NCBI GenBank assembly: GCA_033297205.1
Contig: MU859072.1
Location: 186,001-250,000 of the forward strand
DNA from: Pseudoneurospora amorphoporcata
Lineage: Eukaryota > Ascomycota > Sordariomycetes > Sordariales > Sordariaceae
Reading direction: 5' to 3'
Length of the DNA stretch: 64,000 bases
Each line of letters starts with the position of its first letter. The first letter of the stretch is position 1. Positions 55,677 to 64,000 of this stretch are shown here, one piece after another. Under the pieces are notes generated by a model. That model worked only from the letters and a program-made list of their open reading frames with translations, was not told where the DNA came from and searched no databases. Made by a program: the position numbers and the translations under genes.

Positions 55677-56707
55677 GGTGAATCTGCCTCTTACGCAGTC
55701 GGCGAAAGGTAGGTGACGAAATCAGGAAGGACAGAATGACAGAGACGAGACGAAGACTGGGCTGTTGTGGAAATCAAACAAGTGCGCGTCGATGTTGTAA
55801 CAGAGCCGGGGATTGTGCATTTGAAGATGCGCTTCAACACGACGTTTGAGTGAGGGTGCAGGTTTCAACAATTACTCGAATACCTGTGTAGGACACCGAG
55901 GACACCTTGCTGGAAGTATTAGCGGAAACAAATCAGATCGCCCCATGGACCAGAGGGATGATGCGTCACTGTACACGCAGACAAATGGTGTGAAGATCAG
56001 AGAGCTGGAGCCTGGCGGTTCAACACCACACGGGACACTAGGCCAAGCATCCTGCCCCGGAGAGAATTCGTAACTTTTGGAAGGCAACCGAGAGGGATTG
56101 GTCAATGAAAAGCTGGGCGTGACTTGGGAACGCGGCGTCGCCTCTGGAGGCTGAATTGACCGACAAACTCCGACAGTAGGCAACAGAAATAATCGCCAAT
56201 CGCCACTACGCTTGCGGTAGCGGGATACGAGACATCCTAGACGAAAAAGGGACGGGAGCCTGACAAGTCAAAAAGAAGCTGACGACAGTAGGTCGAGAAG
56301 AACGTCAGAAAACGAAACGAAGAAGTCGGGGAGTGATTGCCAATGACCGTAAGAAGAGGTCGTCCACGATGGAACAAAGATGAATAAGAATAAATATAAG
56401 TGCGTGTTCGTGTGTCTCGGAAATAGCTTTCTGAGATGCAGGTGGATTTGGGGGATGTGGTCCGTGTGCGGTACTTCGAAGTGATTTGGGTTAACTTTTT
56501 ACCAAAATCACTTTTCGGCTACTTGGGGGTTGTGGTGCGCCCCACGAGCAAAATGGGCGAGCACAAGGGCACCCAAACAAATGACGTACTGCTTGGGCAT
56601 CACTTTGAAAGCATCCCGTTTGTCCTGCTTACTGAGAACCTCGCAATATCCTCGTGGTTTGCTTCATATTGCTTGCTCGTAAAGATGCACTAGGTGCCCT
56701 TGAGAGT
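55677..56707. other. Divergent region between the tail-anchored F-box gene and EXO5
   Basis: 1.03 kb expected to contain both promoters. Frames at 56436-56693 lack features. No TATA element stands out. Confidence 0.4.
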
Positions 56708-58746
56708 ATGGCAAGGCCTGCGCCCAGATACTACAGCGACAGCGACACAGATGTCAGTTCCTATGGATACAACTTGACGGCCGAGGAGGAGGAGGAAATC
56801 TCCGCTCTCATCGACTCCATCTCGCCACCAACACCACTGACCCCCCGGACAGGAACATGCGCCCTGCCTCAAACCAACGCGACTACCCCACGCTCTTTGG
56901 CTCCCTCTCGCTCGCCCTTGAAGCATTCTACCCTGGTAGTCGCTGCTGATCCTGCGCTCGACGACTCCTTGGCCGAGGACGAGCTATCTGACCCATCCTT
57001 CGACATCCGCTCCGAGATCGATAACGCAGTCCACCGTCACGTCGCCAAGCCAGATCCAGCCGAGCGCGCGCGTGTCATTCCGTCTTTCCATGCTCCGTCA
57101 TCAGATAGCAAGTCGCGTCTCGCGCCTTCTGTCCGCGACGACAACCCTCGGCTTGCAACGTTTGTCGCCGATTCCAAGGCAAAGCCAGCACATTCTGACC
57201 CCATTGACTCGGACGTACGCTACCCGGATTGTAAGCTGCTTGGTCTTTCTTATTGTCGCCGATTCATCCTTGGAAATCTTCCACTAACAGACATATTGAG
57301 CGACTAGTAAGCGGTGCACTCTCAGGCTTACAACGACAAGATGAGCCTTCTGGATCCCCATCCAACACGCTGGCTAGTCAGGCTGGGACCCCTAGGAAGA
57401 GGCGCCGTCCGAAACGATCAGTCGAGGAAAAGAACCTCGTGATTGAGGACACTCGGTCGCCCATCCTTCGTTTCCGCACATTTCCCAAGAAGCCCTTTTC
57501 CGTCACTGATCTCACCTCTGGCGCCTGGTGTGAGCTGCAATACTACTATGTTTTAAGTAAGCTCCCAGGCGGGAAGAAGACGCAAACGCGGGCCATGAAG
57601 GGGGGCACCTCCATTCACGAGAGACTGGAGCGAGAGATTTACACCCCGGTGTCCGTCGAGATCACCAAGCCCGAGGACAACTTTGGCCTCAAAATCTGGA
57701 ACATCATTACGGGCCTGCGAACTCTGCGCGATACCGGCTTGACCCGTGAGCTGGAGGTATGGGGCATCCTCGACGACGGCCTGGTCGTCAACGGCGTCAT
57801 CGACGGACTGAGCTACGAAAACCCGGACCCAACCCTCGAGGAAGAAGTCCTCAGCAGTCGATCCAGCCAAGTAACCGACCAGCCGCTGTCGCAGCAACAA
57901 CAGCCCGAAATCACGGATTTTTTCCCGCCAGAAGTCGCCGACAAGCGCGAGATCTTTATCACGGACGTCAAAACGCGAGGGTCCAAGAAGCCGCCCACAA
58001 AAGCCGCCATGCGCGTAACCATCATCCAGCTGTTCCTCTACCACCGCTTCCTCTCCGAGATGGCATCCGGCAAACTCAACTACTGGCGTGTTTTTGAGCG
58101 GTACGGCATTGACCCCGATGAACCCTTCTCCGACACCTTCATGGCGCAAATGGGGGCTCTGCACGAGGAAGTCTTCTCCGATACCACCTCACAGCCCGAC
58201 TACGTCAGCGCCGCATCCACTACATCTGAAGAAGCCTTTAAAGCGGGAGTTTCACGCGACGTCGATGACGACCTAGAATCTACGGTCTCTTCACACGCCT
58301 TTGACTCCCTCAAATACCGCACCCTCCGCGACCTCGTCTCCCTCCTGAAATTCGAGCTGCAACTCACTTTCCCCCGCGGCAGCGCCAGCCTAGGCCAGAT
58401 CGTAGCCGTGGAGTTCCGGTACCGGTCTTCGCATCGTCTGCGCATCCCCAACGAAGAAAATGAATACGAAGAAATGGAAGACCCGGAAAACGGATCCATC
58501 ATCTGCGTCAACACCTTCTGGGTCGAACCGGAAACGCTCAACATGTACCTGCAGGACGACCTGCAGTGGTGGAAGGGTGAGCGGGACCCGAGGGGTGTCC
58601 CCGTGGAGGAGTCGTACAAGTGCCAGATGTGCGAGTTTGCGGGCGAGTGCGATTGGCGCATGAGGCTGGAGCAGGAGACGATGAGGATGGCGAAGAAGAA
58701 GAGTTTGGCGAGGAATAAGAATAAGGAGGCGTCGGTTTCGTGGTAG
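56708..58746 (+). CDS. exo5: Exonuclease V, Fe-S single-strand exonuclease (Exo5/Dem1)
   Basis: Exons 56708-57230 and 57308-58746 give 653 residues. The 77-nt intron has a GTAAGC donor, CACTAAC branch site and CGACTAG acceptor; the more upstream ACAG acceptor would run into a stop. The N-terminal 215 residues are acidic/Ser-rich and poorly conserved, with a basic patch (RKRRRPKRS) at about 204-212 that may be a nuclear signal. The PD-(D/E)XK (RecB-like) nuclease core follows: Cys249 in GAWCELQYYY, GVIDG, and ITDVKTR with the catalytic Asp and Lys. Three C-terminal cysteines at 613, 616 and 622 (KCQMCEFAGECDW) complete the four-Cys site for a 4Fe-4S cluster together with Cys249. Acts on single-stranded DNA ends in mitochondria (yeast) or nucleus (human). 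Confidence 0.93.
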
Positions 58747-59245
58747 ATTCTTGACGGAGTTTCATTATCTGTTGGGCTTATGATTGTTTTGACTCCCCTA
58801 CATTGTTTCAAGTTCTGGTTGAACGTGATACCCATCATTGCTTTCTATGGCTCTTTCGGTTGATGGGCGAAGTTGCCAAACAGGGGAAAAAAAGGGGCAC
58901 GACAGAGGCGCCAGGGTTAGGGTCTGGGAATTTCTGTGTCTTCTTCCGTCTTTTCATCACAAGAAATGGCACCTTGTTTCGGCAAACGGCTTCCTTCCAA
59001 CGATTCATGTCTCACCGCGCTCTCCGTAGTTCATGAACTTTTCTCTTTTTTTTTATGCTCGCGCAAAGGGCCCTAATGAACAAAATATGGCAAACAAATA
59101 ATATCCGCGGCGCCTACGCTTTCTTTTGAGATCCACAACTAAAACTCCAGCGCTGCCTGCCTGCATATTTCATCAAAAAGCTTTCATGATAACATCAACA
59201 GAGCCTCCCTCCCGGTAACTTTTCCATTTGTTTCAACCAAAAAAC
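58747..59245. other. Convergent 3' region of EXO5 and prolyl-tRNA synthetase genes
   Basis: About 500 bp holding two 3' UTRs. A T9 run is near 59049. No other feature. Confidence 0.45.
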
Positions 59246-60976
59246 TTAGTAAGAGCGGCCGAACATGCACCACTGCTCAGCAAGACGAGAACACTCGGGG
59301 TTCAAGCACTTGGTCTCGCCCTTAACCAGACCCTCGGGCTGCTCGAAGGGAATGCAAAGGGACTTCATGCCCATAGAAGGAGCCTTCTGGGACTCGGGGC
59401 CCTCAGCGGCCTCGTCAGAGCGGCCAGTGGTGAGCTCCTTAATCTTGTCCTCGCAGTCGGGGACAAGGCAGTGGGGGATGAGAACAACATTCTTGGCGTC
59501 AAGAGCGGGGACGACGTCCTCCCACTTCTCGATCTTGAGGCGGTGCTCGCGGAACGAAGCCTCGGCCTTGTTGTACATGTCCTGCTGGATGGTCTCGAGG
59601 AGCTCGGGAACCTTGATGGTGAGCTCGGAGATAGGGATGGTGCCCTTCTCGCCGGTGTCGCGGCGGGCGTAGGAGATGACGTCCTTGGCGGCGTCCTTGG
59701 GACCGAACTCGATGCGGAGGGGAATACCCTTGAGCTCCCAGTCGTTGAACTTCCAGGCGGGAGTGTAGCCCTCGCGGGTGTCGACGTCGGCGCGGACGCC
59801 GGCCTTCTTGAGGGTGGCGAGGAGCTCGTCAACCTTCTTCATGTGCGCATCCTTCTCCTCGGCGGACATCTTGGCGGTGAGGCCGACGGGGATGAGGATG
59901 GACTGGATCTTGGCGATACGGGGAGGGAGGACAAGACCCTTGTCGTCACCGTGGATCATGACCATGACACCGATGACACGGGTGGACAGACCCCACGAGT
60001 TCTGCCAGACGTGGATGTGCTTGCCCTTCTCGGCGGGATCCTCGACGGTGATGTCGAACATCTTGGAGAAGTTCTGACCCAAGCAGTGAGAGGTGGCACC
60101 CTGGATACCACGGCCGTTGGAGGGAATGTAGCCCTCGACGGTGGTGGTGTAGTAACCACCAGCGAACTTCTCGGCCTCAGTCTTGCGGCCACGGACGACG
60201 GGGACGGCAAGGAGCTGCTCGTAGACACCGGCGTAGAACTCGAGGATCTGGAGAACCTCCTCACCGGCGGCCTGCTCGGTAAGGTGGGCGGTGTGACCCT
60301 CCTGCCACATGAACTCACGGGCACGGAGGAAAGGAGTGGTCTGCTTAGCCTCCCAACGGACGACCGAGTTCCACTGGTTCAGGCGGAAGGGAAGGTCGCG
60401 ATGGCTGCGGATCCACTTGGCGTAGTCTGGTTTCCCTAAAGTCAACACAACGGGTAGATCACGGCGTAGGTCAGAACCTCAGGACTTACAGGGGTACATG
60501 ACAGCCTCTGAGGTAGGGCGAACGGCCACGGGGACCTCAAGGTCCTTGTCACCAGCCTTGGTAACCCAAGCGAGCTCGGGAGCGAAACCCTCGACGTGCT
60601 CCTTCTCCTTCTCAAGCGACTTCTGCGACAAGAACATGGGGAAGTTGGTTTCCTCAACGCCCAGCTCGTCGATGTGTTCCTGGAACCACTTGCGGATGAC
60701 GTTCCAGATGTACATGGTGGCCGGGCGCATGATGAAGAAGCCCGAGATCTCGGTGTAGTACTCGATCAGCTCGGCCTTGAGGACAACCTCCTGGTACCAT
60801 TGCGAGAAGTTCTCGTTCTTCTTGACCGTGATGCCGATGATGTCGTCCGCCTTCTTGCCGCCGACGACGGGGAGAGTGGCTTGCTTGGCGGCCTTCTCAG
60901 CCTTCTTAGCAGCCATCTGGGCGGCCTTCTCGGCCTTCTTCAAGGCGCTCTTGGACTGTTCCTTGTTCTCCTCCAT
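59246..60976 (-). CDS. Cytosolic prolyl-tRNA synthetase
   Basis: Exons 60490-60976 and 59246-60426 give 555 residues. The 63-nt intron starts GTAAGT; the acceptor ACCAG at 60427-60428 gives the family-typical YPYYAKWIRSHRDLP, while an upstream TTTAG would insert a few residues and sits too close to the branch site. It charges tRNA-Pro. Class II motifs are visible: motif 2 region FRLNQWNSVVRWE then FLRAREFMWQEGHTAH, and GRGIQGATSHCLGQNFSKMF, HVWQNSWGLSTRVIG. The anticodon-binding domain follows, and the C-terminal zinc-site domain ends KCLNPECSRLAEQWCMFGRSY-like, with the usual terminal Tyr. The N terminus is a short Lys/Ala helix (about 40 residues), so no editing or other large N-terminal domain is present here. 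Eukaryote/archaeal-type ProRS. Confidence 0.95.
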
Positions 60977-61807
60977 TGCTGCGCAAAAGGACGGGTATTA
61001 GTCTCGATCGGGATTCTGTATTGTCGCGTGTGTGGAATTGACGGCGGATTGGGAAGAGGAACGGGTCGCAACGGGTCGCTATATGTGTATATATGTATGC
61101 CCAACGGAACTGACTCACCGGCGGCAACTGAGTCAACTCGGGGGGACTGGCTGGCTTAGATGGTGTCTGGGAGTAAGGATGGAAGATGCGCCGAACACTG
61201 CAACACTGCACGACGGGCACAGACTCTCTTCAGGCACACACGCGGGAGACGGGCTTCACATTCAGCGCACAGCCGCACACAGTTTTGGAGATGCCCCGCA
61301 TTCGAGACTTGCGACGGAACCCGCAACACGCGCCAGCAATGCTCCCTGTCTCGTTCTCAAACGATCCCTCGAGGGGCACCTGCCGTAGTGGGGTTTCCGG
61401 GGTCTGGATTGCTGGAGCTGGCGTCACGTCGAGCGAGGGAGGTCAACAGCTGGCAGGCACGATAAGGACCCTGAGGGCAGCTATCAACAGCTGGTGTTAT
61501 CGGTGTGGCCGATAACATTTTTCGATGCCAGCGCAATGCGGGCGGTGGGGCAGGGACGTGCTGAAGCTGCCCGCCTTGTGTGGTGGGCTTGCCTGCCAAC
61601 AGCACCTAAAGGTTAGGTCAAGAACAGAGAGCGGTCGGGCGAAGCTCTGAGAATCGAGATTGCTTGGATTCCACATTTAGCGTGCTGTTGCTGCTGGAGC
61701 TTCCATCCCGCCTTTCACAAGTTGACCGTTTGACCGTTGTACACGAACCTACCCACCTTCCTGACCTAAACCCAACTTTTCGATCGTCTGCTTTCCCCCT
61801 CCGCCCC

Positions 61808-61845
<38 letters not shown>

Positions 61846-61878
61846 CGCATTCCATTCGCATTCCACACACATTCAACC
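60977..61878. promoter_or_regulatory. Divergent promoter region of ProRS and CCT1
   Basis: 902 bp between the two start codons of housekeeping genes. A CGA repeat lies in the CCT1 leader (about 61808-61840). A TATATGTGTATATATG patch near 61080-61096 is the best TATA candidate for the ProRS side. No coding feature. Confidence 0.45.
61808..61841. repeat. (CGA)n microsatellite in the CCT1 5' leader
   Basis: About eleven CGA/ACG trinucleotides end 38 nt before the CCT1 ATG. Untranslated on either strand by my gene models. Confidence 0.8.
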
Positions 61879-63758
61879 ATGGCTTCCATGTTCGCCCAGT
61901 CGGGCAGCGGCACCCTTTTCCTCGGTGGCCAAAAGATTTCCGGTGCTGATATCAGAGACCAGAATGGCAAGTCTCCCCTGCCCCTGAGTCTCCAGCTACG
62001 GATCCCACCAACCAGCAATGTCTAGGATTGCATCAAGTTTTGGTCGCTAACTCATGATGGTCGTGTATAGTCCTCGCCACACAAGCTATCGCAAATGTCG
62101 TCAAGAGCTCCTTCGGTCCCAGCGGTCTCGACAAGATGATGGTCGACGACATTGGTGTAAGTTGCTTGTCGCCCGCCCCTACCGCCAAATGTTGGATCAA
62201 CCCCGCCATGCCTAACACCCTTTGCGCCCAGGATGTTACTGTTACAAACGATGGCGCTACTATCCTCAGCTTGCTCGACGTCGAGCACCCCGCCGGCAAG
62301 ATTCTTGTCGACCTAGCGCATCAACAAGACAAGGAGGTTGGCGATGGCACAACATCAGTCGTCCTGATCGCGGCCGAGCTTCTCAGGAGAGGAAACGAGT
62401 TGATGAAGAACCGGATACACCCCACGACCATCATCACCGGCTATCGCCTGGCCCTCAGAGAGGCGGTCAAGTACATGAAAGAGCACATCAGCATCAAGGT
62501 CGAGAACCTCGGTCGCGAGTCCCTCCTCAACATCGCCAAGACCTCCATGTCCAGCAAGATCATCGGTGCCGACTCCGACTTCTTCGCCAACATGGTCGTT
62601 GACGCCATCCAGGCCGTCAAGACCACCAACAACAAGAACGAGACCAAGTACCCCGTCAAGGCCGTCAACATCCTCAAGGCCCACGGCAAGGGCGTTCTCG
62701 AATCGATCCTCGTCAAGGGCTACGCTCTCAACTGCACTGTCGCTTCCCAGGCTATGAACACCCGTGTAACCAACGCCAAGATTGCTTGCTTGGATATCAA
62801 CCTTCAGAAGGAGAGGATGAAGCTTGGTGTTCAGATCACAGTCGATGATCCCCAGCAGCTTGAGGCCATCCGCGCGCGTGAGTCCGGCATGATCATTGAA
62901 CGCGTCGAGATGATTCTCAACGCGGGCGCAAACGTCATCTTGACGACAAAGGGTATCGATGACATGGTTCTCAAGCTTTTCGTCGAGAAGGGCGCCATGG
63001 CTGTGCGCCGCTGCAAGAAGGAGGATCTTCGCCGTATCGCCCGTGCCACTGGCGCCACCCTCCTCAGCACTCTTTCCGATCTCAACGGTGACGAGAAGTT
63101 CGAGCCCTCTTACCTCGGTCACGCCGAGGAGGTTGTCCAGGAGCGCATTTCCGACGACGAGTGCATATTGATCAAGGGCACCAAAGTTCACTCTTCGGCT
63201 TCAATCATCCTCCGTGGCCCCAACGACTTCACCCTCGACGAGATGGAGCGCTCTGTTCACGACAGCTTGTGCGCTGTCAAGCGTACCCTGGAGAGCGGCA
63301 GCATCGTGCCTGGTGGTGGTGCGGTCGAGACCGCTCTTCACATTTACCTGGAGGAGTATGCCGGTACTGTCGGTTCCAGGGAGCAGCTCGCCATTGGCGA
63401 GTTTGCCCAGTCGTTACTCGTTATCCCCAAGACCTTGGCCGTCAACGCCGCCAAGGATGCCTCCGAGCTTGTCGCACAACTACGATCAAGGCACGCTCTG
63501 TCGCAGCGCATCCAGGAGGGTGAGGCGAATGAGGACGAGAAGATTGTTGCCCGCAAGAAGGCATACAAGAACTACGGCCTTGACCTGATGAAGGGCAAGG
63601 TTGTGGACGAGATCAAGGCTGGCGTTTTGGAGCCTAGCATGAGCAAGATCACACAGCTCAAGAGTGCGGTGGAAGCATGCATCAGCATCATGCGTATTGA
63701 TACCCTCATCAAACTCGACCCTGAACAGAGGGCCGACGATGATGGACACGACCACTAG
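61879..63758 (+). CDS. cct1: T-complex chaperonin subunit alpha (CCT1/TCP-1)
   Basis: Exons 61879-61966, 62071-62156 and 62232-63758 give 566 residues, normal for the family. The first intron (104 nt) has a GC donor (GCAAGT) after AAT-G, a CTAAC branch and ATAG acceptor; it is the only choice that joins DIRDQN to VLATQAIANVV. The second intron (75 nt) starts GTAAGT. Alpha-subunit signatures: SGSGTLFLGGQKISGADIRD at the N terminus, DVTVTNDGATIL, and EVGDGTTSVV with the ATPase motif GDGTTS at 95-100. It is one of eight paralogous subunits of the TRiC/CCT ring that folds actin and tubulin in the cytosol. The C-terminal end is acidic (RADDDGHDH). Confidence 0.96.
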
Positions 63759-64000
63759 ATGGATTGAGAAGATTTGTTAGATGTTACCATGTAGTTTGGG
63801 TGTACATAATGTATAAAAAACTCTTGATACTATCCATGAGACCTGGTTCCAGCATGGCGTCAAGTTTGTGTCTGGCATCCGCTTTTCCTTGTCTTATTTA
63901 CTTGCATGCGCTGTTAGGCAGGCGAGCGGTCCCTGACATCCCATCCTTGGCTGGAGGAGCCCAATCGACCCTAACCCTGGTCAGGGGTAATCAGGTTCGT
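63759..64000. other. CCT1 3' region, window end
   Basis: Holds the CCT1 3' UTR. A single CCCTAACCC occurs near 63969, too short to be telomeric. No other feature. Confidence 0.4.

Noticed and set aside
59228..60439. 403-codon plus-strand frame over the ProRS gene
   Set aside because: Antisense shadow of the strongly biased ProRS exon; the Leu/Gly/Glu-rich composition is the usual mirror of C-ending codons.
62355..63191. 278-codon minus-strand frame over CCT1
   Set aside because: Antisense shadow of the chaperonin exon.
63960..63985. CCCTAACCC near the window end as telomere sequence
   Set aside because: Only one and a half units; true telomeres show many tandem copies.

Overview
This window is nuclear DNA from a filamentous ascomycete, most likely Neurospora crassa or a close relative in the Sordariales (inference). 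The evidence is the gene structure: short introns of about 50-210 nt with CTAAC/CTGAC branch sites, start sites of the CAAAATG/CACCATG kind, a strong preference for C at third codon positions, gene-sparse spacers of 0.5-4 kb, and a single dispersed 5S rRNA gene of the type known from Neurospora. The window starts with GATC, which would fit a Sau3AI/MboI clone edge but may be chance.

Layout. 0-12 kb: a small secreted cysteine-rich protein, a cyanamide hydratase, an F-box protein, tRNA-Gly(GCC), a vacuolar TRP channel (Yvc1 type) with a possible small membrane-protein ORF upstream, and a frameshifted aldo-keto reductase. 12-24 kb: a Pro/Ser-rich single-pass membrane protein, a tRNA-like locus, the large nucleoporin Nup155/Nup170, and a divergent pair made of 3-ketoacyl-CoA reductase and Erg28. 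24-38 kb: galactose-1-phosphate uridylyltransferase, the SAGA adaptor Ada2, a NIPA-type magnesium transporter with a long tail, and a CHIP-like TPR/U-box ubiquitin ligase. 38-50 kb: a membrane-anchored SH3 protein, a 4.2-kb spacer with a decayed duplication, the H/ACA assembly factor Naf1, the Alg9 mannosyltransferase and the 5S rRNA gene. 50-64 kb: two more F-box-like proteins, the Fe-S exonuclease Exo5/Dem1, cytosolic prolyl-tRNA synthetase, and CCT1 (TCP-1 alpha).

Most genes are housekeeping genes that do not form one pathway. The closest functional link between neighbours is the ketoacyl reductase/ERG28 pair: both products act in lipid synthesis at the ER membrane, and they share a 571-bp promoter region. 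I found no transposon with recognisable coding capacity, no CRISPR array, and no biosynthetic or mating-type cluster.

The least ordinary observations are two introns with GC-AG borders and the same GCAAGT donor; a new-looking six-cysteine secreted protein; a 2-nt lesion in a GC tract of the aldo-keto reductase; an open 211-nt intron in ADA2; a diverged 207-bp-spaced duplication near 44 kb; and a tRNA-like gene with an unusually long interior. Splice sites were placed by reading the sequence and conserved protein frames, not by transcript data.
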